A stretch of 64,000 nucleotides of DNA from Methanoregulaceae archaeon UBA467 (GTDB taxonomy: Archaea > Halobacteriota > Methanomicrobia > Methanomicrobiales > Methanospirillaceae). A program made the position numbers and the translations under genes. Positions 1 through 8,452 of this stretch are shown piece after piece. The notes under the pieces were generated by a model, which searched no databases, was not told the origin of the DNA, and worked only from the letters and a program-made list of their open reading frames with translations. Location: the NCBI GenBank assembly GCA_002503825.1, contig DASP01000001.1, positions 62,001 to 126,000 of the forward strand, given 5' to 3'. Each line of letters starts with the position of its first letter. Position 1 is the first letter of the stretch.

Positions 1-735
1 GCGCGGTCGTGGTTTTACCGTGCGTACCGCGGAGACTTTCTTTCAGGCGGACTTGAGTACGCAAAATTTCTCCAGCGGCAGGGAGACCAGCGCGAGTGCG
101 AGAAGGTGATGCTCTACATTCTCAACAACGTGAAAAAGAACTCTGACCTTGCACGGGTGGCAGAAATCATCGTTGATGAAAACGGGAAGATGTACCAGCT
201 CCCGCGCCTGCTGGAGCGCCTCATCTCCCGCCTCGACTCGAGGGTCTCCACACTGAACACCGATGCACTTGAATATCTTGCAGTGGCGCTCCTCGTCGCA
301 GGCTCTGGTGCATTGCGCGATCAGAACTACCCGCTGTGCAAAGAATACTGCCTCAGGGGTCTGGATGTATTGCCTTTCCAGTCCCTGTGCATCAATACCC
401 GGGACTTCCTCGACCTGATCAGGACCTGCAAGGAGAAGAGCCTGACCGATGAACCGGTCCTCAAAAAAAGTGACGAAAAGCAGGTCAGGAATGAACCTGC
501 CCAGGCCGGGATCGCGGAGCTTCTCGAACTGGACGAGCGGGAAAAATGGATTGTGGAGTTTTTAAAGGTGCACCGTACCGCAAATGAACTCGACCTGCGC
601 AAAATGCTTGGAACCCGGCGTGTTGCAGGCATGATCAACCGGATAGTACAGAAAGGTTCTGCACAGGGGATACGGGTCATAGAGCGAAAAGGAATTGGTT
701 CTGAAGGAGAAATTTATGAATATGTCGGACCCTGA
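1..735 (+). CDS. Helical-repeat protein with C-terminal winged helix, 5' end outside window
   Basis: The frame is open from the first base, so this is the C-terminal 244 residues of a longer protein. The visible part is mostly alpha-helical with paired-helix, TPR-like segments. A charged linker follows, and the last ~70 residues (from LLELDEREKWIVEFL) look like a winged-helix domain. I do not recognise the family. The gene overlaps the start of the next gene, a BrxD-like ATPase, so the two are probably translated together. That pairing suggests a helper subunit of a defence-type ATPase, but this is inference from context only. The missing N-terminus, and whatever lies upstream of the window, would decide it. 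Confidence 0.7.
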   Translation, partial: ARSWFYRAYRGDFLSGGLEYAKFLQRQGDQRECEKVMLYILNNVKKNSDLARVAEIIVDENGKMYQLPRLLERLISRLDSRVSTLNTDALEYLAVALLVAGSGALRDQNYPLCKEYCLRGLDVLPFQSLCINTRDFLDLIRTCKEKSLTDEPVLKKSDEKQVRNEPAQAGIAELLELDEREKWIVEFLKVHRTANELDLRKMLGTRRVAGMINRIVQKGSAQGIRVIERKGIGSEGEIYEYVGP

Positions 736-2017
736 CCGTATCGGAGACCGGAAACTGGAGAGCATGAATATCATCAACGCCCTCCGTCGCGGGACCGTCC
801 CGGGAAGCGGGCTTGAGCGGATCTCTGTCGGTCTCGATGTGGAAGAAGAAGTCATCTCAAAACAGCTGGATTTTGTTACCCGCGGGGGAGGAGACCTCAA
901 GTTCATCAGGGGGGACTACGGGAGCGGTAAGACGTTCCTCGTGGCCCGTGCCCTCGAAATTGCCAGGGAAAAGGGGTTTGTAACCGCACACGTGGTTATA
1001 TCCTCAACATCGCCGCTTCATAAAATCAGGGGTATATACCAGCAGATCTGTGCCACCCTTCGGACACGCGAGGAAGAACACGCACAGAAATCAATCATAG
1101 ACAGCTGGCTCTTCGGAATAGAAGAACGGATCATGACCGTCAGCGGCAGTGTGCTTGAGGACGAGGCCCTCGAAAAAGCGACATTAAAAGAGATCGAGAC
1201 TGCTCTTGCCGGGATCAGCGAGATGAACACATCACTGGCCGCAGCACTCCGCACGTATTACCGGGCCAACAATTCAGGGGACTTCCAGCTCGCGCAGTCG
1301 GCCATCGGGTGGATATGCGGGGAACCGAATGTCGGGCGTGATTTCAAGCAGAAAGCAGGCATTCGTGGAGATATCGACGAGTCGGTCGCACTAATCTTCC
1401 TGAGGGGCCTGACCAGCATCATGACCGGTGCCGGGTACCCCGGGCTCGCAGTCGCGGTCGATGAAGTAGAAACAACTCAGGCACTGCCGAGAAATACGAG
1501 GGAGAAAGGGTATAATACCCTGCGGCAGATCGTGGATTCCCTTGACCGCGGCGAGATGCCGCATTCCTATTTCCTCTTCACCGGGACACCTGCATTCTTC
1601 GAGGGGCCCCGCGGTATCCGGTCTCTGCCCTCCCTTTTCGACAGGATAAGCGTTGTCCAGAAGGATGATTTCAGAAACCCGAGGCAGCCGCAGATTATCC
1701 TGAACAAATTCGATATCAAAAAACTGGAACAGGTCGCCCTCAAAGTATGCGATATTTATGGAGAGGCATATACCGAAGTAGACCGCTCCCGTATTTCCCA
1801 CCGGTTCATCAGGGCCATGATTCAGAAGGTAACCACGAAGTTCGGCGGGAGAGTCGATGTTATTCCACGAATTTTTCTCAAGGAATTCATTGATGTCCTT
1901 GACAAATGTGAACTATACGAGGACTATGACCCGTGGGCGAGCTACCATTTCGATACAGGCCACCTGAAAGGTGAGTTGAGAGAAGAAGAAGAGGCCGTGA
2001 TGGTAGTGGAGTTCTGA
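716..2017 (+). CDS. brxD: BrxD-like ATP-binding protein (BREX-associated P-loop ATPase, DUF2791 type)
   Basis: A 433-residue P-loop ATPase. A Walker A motif GDYGSGKTFL lies near residue 68, a Walker B-like LAVAVDEVE in the middle, and a sensor-like FLFTGTP follows it. This arrangement and length fit the BREX-associated ATP-binding family (BrxD, formerly DUF2791). ATG 716 was chosen because GAAGGAG sits six bases upstream; an in-frame TTG at 695 lacks such a signal. The gene overlaps the preceding one by 20 bp. In known systems BrxD is encoded with a helicase and, in full BREX, with PglX and PglZ; none of these is visible downstream. It may be part of a smaller or decayed defence module. The family call is fairly firm, the role is inferred. 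Confidence 0.75.
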   Translation: MNMSDPDRIGDRKLESMNIINALRRGTVPGSGLERISVGLDVEEEVISKQLDFVTRGGGDLKFIRGDYGSGKTFLVARALEIAREKGFVTAHVVISSTSPLHKIRGIYQQICATLRTREEEHAQKSIIDSWLFGIEERIMTVSGSVLEDEALEKATLKEIETALAGISEMNTSLAAALRTYYRANNSGDFQLAQSAIGWICGEPNVGRDFKQKAGIRGDIDESVALIFLRGLTSIMTGAGYPGLAVAVDEVETTQALPRNTREKGYNTLRQIVDSLDRGEMPHSYFLFTGTPAFFEGPRGIRSLPSLFDRISVVQKDDFRNPRQPQIILNKFDIKKLEQVALKVCDIYGEAYTEVDRSRISHRFIRAMIQKVTTKFGGRVDVIPRIFLKEFIDVLDKCELYEDYDPWASYHFDTGHLKGELREEEEAVMVVEF

Positions 2018-2131
2018 ATGGCATCCCGTCTGGATAAAAAGGCAGAACTGGAATATTTTTCAGGGCAGGGAGACCTGATGACGGGCACTATAGAAACATT
2101 GAACCATATTTTCATCCCTATGGTACTATAA
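2018..2131 (+). CDS. 37-codon ORF directly abutting the brxD-like stop
   Basis: An ATG follows the brxD-like TGA with no spacing and opens a frame of 37 codons starting MASRLDKKAELEYF and ending in TAA. The junction would allow translational reinitiation. I recognise no family. It could be a genuine small protein, the truncated start of a downstream partner gene, or chance. Confidence 0.3.
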   Translation: MASRLDKKAELEYFSGQGDLMTGTIETLNHIFIPMVL

Positions 2132-2133
2132 GT

Positions 2134-2646
2134 ATGCATAAAATCCCAGTCCTGGCCCTGGTTTTTATAATGGTATCCTCTGTACCTGCAATTGCCGGCG
2201 CAGTCATGACACTTGAAGTATCGCCGGATATGCCTTTCATCGGGGACAGGGTCCTTCTTCAGGGAAAGACCAGCGGGGAACATACAATAGCAATATACCT
2301 GGTACTGAGCGGACCGGGACTGGACCGCAGGGGTGTGACGCTTGAGAATATCAACCTCCCTGCAGGACAGGGATATTTTACCTCTGCACATGTCAGCCCT
2401 GACGGGACATGGATGTATGAGTGGAATACCGCATTTATTGCGGGTACCCTCGAACCGGTCACCTATACGGTTCATGTAGTGGAAGTACCGGTAAACCTGC
2501 AGAGGATCACCGACGAGCGCACCGTATCAAAAAAAGTGTCCTTTATTCAGCCTGTCACGACCCCGGCCCTTGCATCACAGGGTCTTTTCGGGATTATCCC
2601 GGTCTCATTCCTGATAGTCCTGTTTTTCATCAGAAAACACGTCTGA
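2134..2646 (+). CDS. Secreted membrane-anchored protein of unknown function
   Basis: A 170-residue protein with a clear N-terminal signal peptide (hydrophobic residues ~5-22 ending near AIAGA). A beta-rich extracellular domain of about 120 residues follows. A C-terminal hydrophobic helix (LFGIIPVSFLIVLFF) then ends in the short basic tail RKHV, so the protein would be displayed outside the cell and anchored at its C-terminus. The middle has the look of an Ig-like or carbohydrate-binding-like sandwich (for example VLLQGKTSGEHTIAIYLVLSG), common in surface proteins of Methanomicrobiales. No catalytic motif is visible. No strong ribosome binding site precedes ATG 2134. I assign no specific function. 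Confidence 0.7.
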   Translation: MHKIPVLALVFIMVSSVPAIAGAVMTLEVSPDMPFIGDRVLLQGKTSGEHTIAIYLVLSGPGLDRRGVTLENINLPAGQGYFTSAHVSPDGTWMYEWNTAFIAGTLEPVTYTVHVVEVPVNLQRITDERTVSKKVSFIQPVTTPALASQGLFGIIPVSFLIVLFFIRKHV

Positions 2647-2914
2647 ATCGCCGGATAATGCATTTTTATCTCTCACTGAAACCTTCAACGCACAGGGAAC
2701 GGGTATCCGGCTTTTTAATCGTTCCCGGTCCGGAGTAAAGCCAGGTGAAAAGTAAATAAAGGCCGGTATGAAAAATTCCGGTTAATATTCGCCTGCCCTC
2801 CCTTTTCATGTTCATCTGTGAGCCGGGCAGGCTCATAGCGCACCCTGATGAAACGGACATGACCCAGTAAGGTTCACTCCGGATCCATGAACATCCAAAT
2901 ATTTACGAGGTTCT

Positions 2915-2961
2915 CCCGCCTCATGGCCTCTCCGAGGCACGGCGGGGCATGGAGGTTTTTT
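2915..2961 (+). terminator. Nested GC hairpin followed by T6
   Basis: CCCGCC (2915-2920) pairs with GGCGGG (2941-2946), and inside it GCCTC (2926-2930) pairs with GAGGC (2934-2938) around a three-base loop. A run of six T occurs at 2956-2961. It lies about 270 bp beyond the secreted-protein gene. It may be a terminator or part of a structured RNA. Confidence 0.4.
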
Positions 2962-3087
2962 ACGATATTTCCATTGATCCACCGGGGGCGAACCCGACCG
3001 GCCGCGGTGGAATTAATCGCTGCCAGGAATATGGGGTCTTAACTTCCATCACTATGCACGGAACATGTGATTTTCATTCGAAATCCT

Positions 3088-3340
3088 TCCTGTCCACTCA
3101 CCATTCTTTTTTCGCCGCACTCCTCATCGCGGTACTCCCGGGGCTGAAAGCCCCACCTTATATGTGCATCCCCACAGTGCAGAAGGGAACGTGCCCGGAT
3201 TCTTTTAAAAAATAGCAGGACCGCATTCAACCCGGCCGGCAGACCATCCTGCAGCGGGGCGGGGCAGGGATGGGTGAGAAAACCCCTGTCACCATTATGA
3301 ACCGGACATGTATTATCGAAACAAGGATCCACAGCATCAG
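3088..3340 (+). repeat. Dispersed intergenic repeat, copy A
   Basis: One of five long copies and one fragment of a ~250-bp sequence in this window. Shared blocks in order are a CACTATTC/CGCCGCAC segment, a CTCCCGGGGCT segment with the hairpin GGGGCT-GAA-AGCCCC (3140-3154), TATGTGTGC, CAACCCTGCC, GGGCAGGGAGGGGTGAAACCCC-like sequence and a closing CGAAATGAGGATTTCAAC-like segment. It lies between the convergent ends of the secreted-protein gene and hisD. The rest of the 2647-3395 gap holds only the hairpin at 2915 and no credible gene. Confidence 0.8.
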
Positions 3341-3395
3341 ATAAAGGGAATGGCCACCCCGAACCCGGTGCAAGCCTGGATGTTTCAAAATGACA

Positions 3396-4685
3396 TTATA
3401 AACCGGCGTCTTTTTTCCTGCGAATCCTTACCGATTCTGCGTGCGCATGGAGCCCTTCAGCATCTGCAAGACCCTCGACCACGTCACCGATATTATCCAG
3501 CCCTTCCCTGCTTATTGCCTGTACGGATGACCTTTTACAGAAATGATGTACATCAAGCCCGGAATATATCCGTGCATAACCGGCCGTGGGCAGGACATGA
3601 TTTGTTCCCGAGCTGTAATCCCCGCAGGCAACGGCTGCATACGGGCCGACAAATACCGAACCTGCATTCCGGATACCGGAAAGAGCATTCAGGGGATCTG
3701 CAACCTGGATGGCAAGATGTTCGGGGGCGAGTGCATTGATCATGTCGATTCCTTTGGAAAGACTGTCAGCGGTCATGAACCCGGAATTTTCAAGCGCTTT
3801 TTCGATAATTTCAAACCGTGGTTCTGCCCGGAGCTGTCCCTGCAATGAGGTCCACACCTTGAGCGGGAGGTCTTCATCGGTCGTAACAAGAATACAGGCC
3901 GCGTCCGGGTCGTGTTCTGCCTGTGCAAGAATATCGGCCGCGATGAAATGAGGGTTGCCTGTGGAATCCGCGAGGATTGCAATCTCGCTCGGACCGGCCG
4001 GAAAATCGATCTCGGCCGAATCACGCAGGAGCATCTTCGCCATGGTTACAAAGACATTTCCCGGCCCTACGATTTTTTCAACGGGTTTTATTGTTTCAGT
4101 CCCCAGTGCCATGGCTGCAACCGCCTGTGCCCCGCCTATAGAATAGACCTCATCGACACCGGCAATGTCCATTGCGACGAGTGTCAGGGGCTGAACAGGG
4201 GGCGGTGAACAGCAGCAGATCGTGGAGACCCCTGCAACCCGTGCCGGTATTGCACACATGAGTGCAGTTGAAGGGTATGCTGCACGCCCTCCGGGAATAT
4301 ACGCGCCGATTCGCTCCAGAGGTGTTGTTTTCACGCCGAGGACAACACCGGGTTCGACTTCCTCCAGCCAGAGTTCCTTTGGCATCTGCATCTCATGAAA
4401 ACGGGAGATCCGCGCCTCAGCCTCGATGAGGTACTCGATCAGACGGGTATCCACCTGTTCGTACGCAGCGTCCAGTTCCTCCTCGCTGACACGGATGTGA
4501 TCAAGAGTAACATGGTCGAACTGTTCGGTAAGGGAGATGAGAGCCCTGTCACCATCATTCCTGACTTTTTCGATGATTCCCTCGACCGTTTCCTTCACCG
4601 AAGATATTCCCTGCGTTCGTTTTTTATTCCATGTATCGATGCTTACGGCCTTCCACATATGCACAAACATCAGCAAGGCGGGCAT
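3396..4685 (-). CDS. hisD: Histidinol dehydrogenase
   Basis: Catalyses the last two steps of histidine biosynthesis, the NAD-dependent oxidation of L-histidinol to histidine. The 429-residue sequence carries family hallmarks: AYPSTALMCAIPARVAG, the NAD-site region GGAQAVAAMALGT, the conserved AQAEHDPDA, the catalytic Glu-His pair in ALAPEHLAIQV, and SGTNHVLPTAGYARIYSGL near the C-terminus. The start is uncertain because ATGs at 4685, 4670 and 4658 are in frame and none has a clear ribosome binding site; MWKAVSIDTW from 4658 fits the family N-terminus best. The gene stands alone, divergent from tupA, and the operator-like site at 4730 lies in the shared upstream region. Confidence 0.95.
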   Translation of the reverse strand: MPALLMFVHMWKAVSIDTWNKKRTQGISSVKETVEGIIEKVRNDGDRALISLTEQFDHVTLDHIRVSEEELDAAYEQVDTRLIEYLIEAEARISRFHEMQMPKELWLEEVEPGVVLGVKTTPLERIGAYIPGGRAAYPSTALMCAIPARVAGVSTICCCSPPPVQPLTLVAMDIAGVDEVYSIGGAQAVAAMALGTETIKPVEKIVGPGNVFVTMAKMLLRDSAEIDFPAGPSEIAILADSTGNPHFIAADILAQAEHDPDAACILVTTDEDLPLKVWTSLQGQLRAEPRFEIIEKALENSGFMTADSLSKGIDMINALAPEHLAIQVADPLNALSGIRNAGSVFVGPYAAVACGDYSSGTNHVLPTAGYARIYSGLDVHHFCKRSSVQAISREGLDNIGDVVEGLADAEGLHAHAESVRIRRKKDAGL

Positions 4686-4729
4686 TAAAGGTTCGCCGCC
4701 CGGGACGTATCCTGGTTTTAATCAGTTGA

Positions 4730-4743
4730 TATACCAGTTGTTA
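4730..4743. promoter_or_regulatory. Operator-like site O1 upstream of tupA
   Basis: TATACCAGTTGTTA is identical to the sequence at 9125-9138 upstream of tupB and matches one arm of the palindrome at 8367-8384. It lies 82 bp before the tupA start codon and about 45-70 bp before hisD on the other strand. A recurring site beside three transcription units of one metal locus suggests a common DNA-binding regulator. Confidence 0.6.
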
Positions 4744-4824
4744 ATGTAAAACAATAAATTTGTAAAAAAAGTTAAAAAGAAATATTCATTTATTCCCGGA
4801 GACAGACAGGAGAGCTGAATTGAT

Positions 4825-5799
4825 ATGTCGAAAAACAGTTTACCATTCATTATCCTGGCAGTAATTGCCCTTTTAATTATCAGCATGTGTTTTACAGGCT
4901 GTACGACCACCCAGTCACAGCCGGCAGCTACTACGACCGCAACCCCGACCCCGACCGACGCGGGGTCAAAACAGAAAGTGCTGCTTGCCACCACGACGAG
5001 CCTGTACGATACCGGGCTTCTTGACTACCTCAAGCCAAAATTCGAACAGATGTATAACGTCGATCTCCTCATCACGTCGCAGGGTACCGGAAAGGCTATC
5101 GAGCTTGCCAAGAATGGTGATGCCGACATCCTGATGGTCCATTCACCTTCCCAGGAAAAAGCATTCATCGATGGCGGCAACGGCATTAACCCGAGATGTT
5201 TCGCCTACAATTACTTCGTTATCGTCGGTCCTGCAAATGATCCTGCCGGCATCAGGAATATGACCCCTGAAGCAGCGATGGCAAAACTTCGCGAACTAGG
5301 TGTCAAAAATACACCCGGTGTCATGTTTGCATCCCGTGGAGACAATTCAGGAACCCACTCGGCCGAAAAGGGTCTCTGGAGTAAAGCAAAGTTCAATTAC
5401 ACCAGTGATATCCAGAAATCCGGTGTCTGGTACATCGAGGCCGGCAGAGGAATGGGAGAGACACTACAGCTGGCAAACGAGAAGCAGTCATATACGCTGT
5501 CCGATATCGGCACCTATCTCGCCTACAAGGGCGATCTCGACCTTGTCCCGATCGTCGACCAGGGGGATGCTCTTCTCAACCGGTATACCGTGATGACCGT
5601 CTACAACGCCAACCAGCCTGCAGAGAAGATTGATATCGCGAATAAATTCGTTGATTTCATGATTTCGTCCCAGACACAGGCTGATATTGGTAACTTTGGC
5701 GTTGCAGAGTACGGACAGGCGCTGTTTTCACCGATGAACGGCCAGTGCACCCGGTTCAGCTGTGACTGTACAAGTCCGGCAACCGCAACAACAGCATAA
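4825..5799 (+). CDS. tupA: Tungstate/molybdate ABC transporter substrate-binding lipoprotein
   Basis: Extracytoplasmic binding protein that would capture tungstate (or molybdate) for the TupB/TupC importer. The 324 residues begin with a hydrophobic signal and a lipobox ending FTGC, giving Cys26 as the lipid anchor. A Thr/Pro-rich linker follows. The mature domain starts with LLATTTSLYDTGLLDYL, the signature of the TupA branch, and continues with TSQGTGKAIELAKNGDADI and FASRGDNSGTHSAEKGLW, which shape the oxyanion site. AGGAGAG at 4809-4815 supports ATG 4825. The cognate permease and ATPase genes lie 3.5 kb downstream, separated by Mo/W storage and regulatory genes. A hairpin terminator follows at 5820. 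Specificity for tungstate over molybdate is inferred from the family. Confidence 0.9.
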   Translation: MSKNSLPFIILAVIALLIISMCFTGCTTTQSQPAATTTATPTPTDAGSKQKVLLATTTSLYDTGLLDYLKPKFEQMYNVDLLITSQGTGKAIELAKNGDADILMVHSPSQEKAFIDGGNGINPRCFAYNYFVIVGPANDPAGIRNMTPEAAMAKLRELGVKNTPGVMFASRGDNSGTHSAEKGLWSKAKFNYTSDIQKSGVWYIEAGRGMGETLQLANEKQSYTLSDIGTYLAYKGDLDLVPIVDQGDALLNRYTVMTVYNANQPAEKIDIANKFVDFMISSQTQADIGNFGVAEYGQALFSPMNGQCTRFSCDCTSPATATTA

Positions 5800-5819
5800 T
5801 TTAACAAAACAACAGAACG

Positions 5820-5841
5820 GGGATAATTAAATATCCCTTTT
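5820..5841 (+). terminator. Terminator after tupA
   Basis: GGGATA (5820-5825) pairs perfectly with TATCCC (5832-5837) around a six-base A/T loop and is followed directly by TTTT. It lies 21 bp past the tupA stop. Confidence 0.55.
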
Positions 5842-5989
5842 CTGCTCCTTTCTTAATTCTTGGCACTTTATATTTATTGTCGTAATAAAATAAACAAAGC
5901 AGAGAAATCAGGTGTTTTATCCGTAGCCAACGAACGTCCCTCAGGAGTTTACACCCCGGAGAGGAATGCGGGCGAATTTTATTATTATC

Positions 5990-6240
5990 GGTTTTGTTGA
6001 AATCCTCATTTCAATAAGACATGTCCGGTCCATTTCCCGGACAGGAGGGGTTCTCACCCCTCCCTGCCCCGCCCCGGTGCAGGAGGGTCTGCATGCAGGG
6101 TTGATTGGGATATACCATAACTTCTCCAAAATAGGAGGACCAGACCCGGTCACATTGTGGGGACGCACACATACGGAGGGGCTTTCAGCCCCGGTAGTGT
6201 CGCGATGAGGAGGACGGCGAATGAGGGACCATGAGAACGC
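5990..6240 (-). repeat. Dispersed intergenic repeat, copy B
   Basis: Full-length inverted copy of the ~250-bp repeat. Read on the minus strand it shows the same blocks in the same order, including ACCGGGGCTGAAAGCCCC, TATGTGTGCGTCCCCACAAT, CAACCCTGC, GGGGCAGGGAGGGGTGAGAA and GAAATGAGGATTTCAACA. It fills the gap between the convergent genes tupA and the MOT1-type permease. Confidence 0.8.
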
Positions 6241-6322
6241 GGGAAGAGTTTTAACAAAGCCCGGTTATTTTTTCTGTTCATGAACGGACGGGCCCAGGTC
6301 CGTGGATTCATCCGGACCGGTA

Positions 6323-7447
6323 TTACTCTGCCGCCTTTCCTTTCCATTTCTCCCTGATACAGGGTATCAGGTATACAACAGCCAGCCCGATAAAAAAGGC
6401 GACTGTAATTGAACTGAGTAGTGACAGTCCCCCTATCAATGCGGTTACGACCAAAGAATCACTCTTAACGGCATGCCGGGCAAGTTCCAGCGCTACAAAC
6501 ACGAGAAGTGCCCCGTAAAAACCATATGAAATGAGATTCAGGACGGCCGGACCGGCAAAAAATGCAGCAATGACAAGGAGTATTATCCCCGCGTAAATAT
6601 TTGCTCCGCCGGTCCGGGCCCCGAACCTGTACTGCCCTGCCAGTCCCCCTGCACCATGACACATCGGGAACCCGCCGAACGGGACTGAGGTAAGGTTCAT
6701 AAGCCCGATAGTCCGGGAGAGACGCTTCGAAGGGACGCCCTGTGAAAACAGGTCGGCTGACAGGAGCGCCGTTGCAAGAATTGCATTTGTCAGGGTCAGA
6801 AGTGCCTGCGGGACCACCACGACAGAGAGTGCGGTGACGATGTCGGGGATGCCGGGGATGACCAGTTCCGGCGGAGGGAGAAAGGACAATCCGGGCATTC
6901 CATGAAGCGCAATCCCGACCCCAAGTGCAATAACAATGAGTATCAGTGCTGACAGGTCGGGCAGGTCTTTCCACCGTGCAAAGATATAAAAGAGGACGAC
7001 AATTCCAACACCGGCCAGGAAAAAATACGGGTCTCCAATGGCAAATGTTCCGGACGTGCGGAGGAGTATCAGGGCAAGGCCGAGCTGCACGCCCCTGATG
7101 ACACTCTTCGGGATATAATTCTCAAGGACTCCCATCCAGTTCCCGAAACTGAGAATAAGAAATAAAATTCCCATAATAAGACCCGCAGCTGCAATTTCTC
7201 CTCCGTTAAGACCTTCTGCTATTGCAATAACTGCAATGACCTTCATCGGTTCGACCGGGATAGGGAGGTGATAATAAAGACCTGAAATTATAAACCAGAT
7301 ACTGAAAAAGAGAAGTATATAACCCGTATTAAGATGCGAGACCGCTGCAACCGCAAGGACCAGCGGGAGTATGGTGCCGAAATCCCCGACGCTTCCTGCG
7401 AGCTCCCTGATATCAAAATGCAGGGGCAGACGCATCTGGTCAGACAT
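6323..7447 (-). CDS. MOT1-type molybdate/sulfate permease
   Basis: A 374-residue integral membrane protein with about ten hydrophobic helices, related to the SulP superfamily. The N-terminal motif ELAGSVGDFGTILPL and the central FGGFPMCHGAGGLAGQYRFG are the two conserved signatures of the MOT1 molybdate transporter branch. It would import molybdate, possibly tungstate, across the cytoplasmic membrane. It lies 61 bp downstream of the Mo/W storage protein gene on the same strand, so the two probably form one operon driven from the operator-bearing region near 8367. This genome segment therefore encodes two uptake routes, a MOT1-type permease and the Tup ABC importer. Substrate is inferred from family and context. 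Confidence 0.85.
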   Translation of the reverse strand: MSDQMRLPLHFDIRELAGSVGDFGTILPLVLAVAAVSHLNTGYILLFFSIWFIISGLYYHLPIPVEPMKVIAVIAIAEGLNGGEIAAAGLIMGILFLILSFGNWMGVLENYIPKSVIRGVQLGLALILLRTSGTFAIGDPYFFLAGVGIVVLFYIFARWKDLPDLSALILIVIALGVGIALHGMPGLSFLPPPELVIPGIPDIVTALSVVVVPQALLTLTNAILATALLSADLFSQGVPSKRLSRTIGLMNLTSVPFGGFPMCHGAGGLAGQYRFGARTGGANIYAGIILLVIAAFFAGPAVLNLISYGFYGALLVFVALELARHAVKSDSLVVTALIGGLSLLSSITVAFFIGLAVVYLIPCIREKWKGKAAE

Positions 7448-7508
7448 ATGGATGCACGTTCTACAGTCTCAAAAAGCATGGGTAAGATTATATCTGGACA
7501 TCTCCGCA

Positions 7509-8318
7509 TCAGGTATGGATAATGGTCCCGACACGCTCTCCTTCCACTGCCTTTTTGATGTTCCCGGGTTCATGCCCGTTTACTATGATAACTTTTCTGA
7601 TATTCTGTGCATAGGTCATGAGTTCCACGACCTTCGGCTCAAGCACCATGTCCTCCATATCCATTTCAATGAGCTCTCCCGCAGTTATTTCAGGAATAAA
7701 TTCTGCATCAGGGTAATCAAAGGGATTTTTCGTATAGAGGCCGTCGACGTTTTTAACCAGTATGAGGTTCTTTGCTCCAAGCACTTCGGCCGCAAGGAAC
7801 GCACCGGTATCGGTCCGGTGGGGAGGGATTGTCCCGATTTCTGCCGGCTGTTCGTACAGGCCGTACGGCGGCGTCCCATGGATGACAGGCAGCACGCCGA
7901 GGTTCAGGAACATGGGGAGCTCAAGAAGGTCGGCGGTATGCATGCGCATACCGCGGTATTTTGAGAGCAGTATTGAGACCATGATGGCATTCTGCTCGCT
8001 GATCTTTCCGGCAAGCTCTGCCAGCACACCGGTCGGCATCCCGAGGTCAAGGCCGATGTCCAGGATATGTCGCACGCGGACTCCGCCCCCGGTGACAACG
8101 AGGAGCTGGTGGTTCTTCGAGAGCTCCCCTATCTCTTCCATAAGGGGGAGGACCACTTCTTTGCCATAATCCATGATTCCATGACCCCCGATCTTGATCA
8201 CGCTGAGTTCGGGGAGAAGGCGGAGCTGCGGAACCCCTTCATACCTTTTTAACAGCCCTTTTCGTGCAAGGGATTCTCCCTGAAGTTTATTTGCGACCTC
8301 GAAACGTTTGCCCCTCAT
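7509..8318 (-). CDS. Molybdenum/tungsten storage protein homologue (amino-acid-kinase fold)
   Basis: A 269-residue member of the amino-acid kinase/UMP kinase fold that resembles the alpha and beta subunits of the bacterial Mo/W storage protein along its length. Key segments are LLPELSVIKIGG near residue 35, LVVTGGGVRVRHI, TGVLAELAGKISEQNA, GTIPPHRTDTGAFLAAEVLGAK, LVKNVDGLYTKNP and the C-terminal VNGHEPGNIKKAVEGERVGTII. The characterised protein uses ATP to pack oxometalate clusters inside a hexameric cage. Only one subunit gene is seen here, so a homo-oligomer would be expected. It sits between tupA and tupBC and upstream of a molybdate permease gene, which supports the role. A possible TATA element overlaps the palindromic operator at 8367. 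A UMP kinase alternative is less likely. Confidence 0.85.
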   Translation of the reverse strand: MRGKRFEVANKLQGESLARKGLLKRYEGVPQLRLLPELSVIKIGGHGIMDYGKEVVLPLMEEIGELSKNHQLLVVTGGGVRVRHILDIGLDLGMPTGVLAELAGKISEQNAIMVSILLSKYRGMRMHTADLLELPMFLNLGVLPVIHGTPPYGLYEQPAEIGTIPPHRTDTGAFLAAEVLGAKNLILVKNVDGLYTKNPFDYPDAEFIPEITAGELIEMDMEDMVLEPKVVELMTYAQNIRKVIIVNGHEPGNIKKAVEGERVGTIIHT

Positions 8319-8366
8319 ATGTATACACGATAGGTTTATATGATGTAATGGTTAATACTATCTTTT

Positions 8367-8384
8367 ATATACCAACTGGTATAT
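8367..8384. promoter_or_regulatory. Palindromic operator O2 between the storage-protein and small-protein genes
   Basis: The 18-base sequence ATATACCAACTGGTATAT is palindromic except for its two central bases. Its arms match TATACCAGTTGTTA at O1 and O3. On the minus strand it overlaps the TATA-like GGTATATAAAAG that could drive the storage-protein/MOT1 operon. On the plus strand it lies ~22 bp before a second TATA-like element, CTTATATAA (8406-8414). One bound regulator could control both directions. Confidence 0.7.
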
Positions 8385-8452
8385 CAATTGTAGGCAGGCG
8401 GTGTGCTTATATAATCGCCAGTAATAATTGAGGCTGAAGAGAGGTGAAAAAG

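Noticed and set aside
1942..2475. 177-codon minus-strand frame opposite brxD end and the secreted protein
   Set aside because: The plus strand has a signal peptide, domain and membrane anchor; the minus frame has none and would overlap two genes.
5941..6168. Open frame in repeat copy B similar to one in copy E (both contain INPACRPS)
   Set aside because: The similarity comes from shared nucleotides. Copies A, C and D break or shift the frame, so the repeat is not coding.
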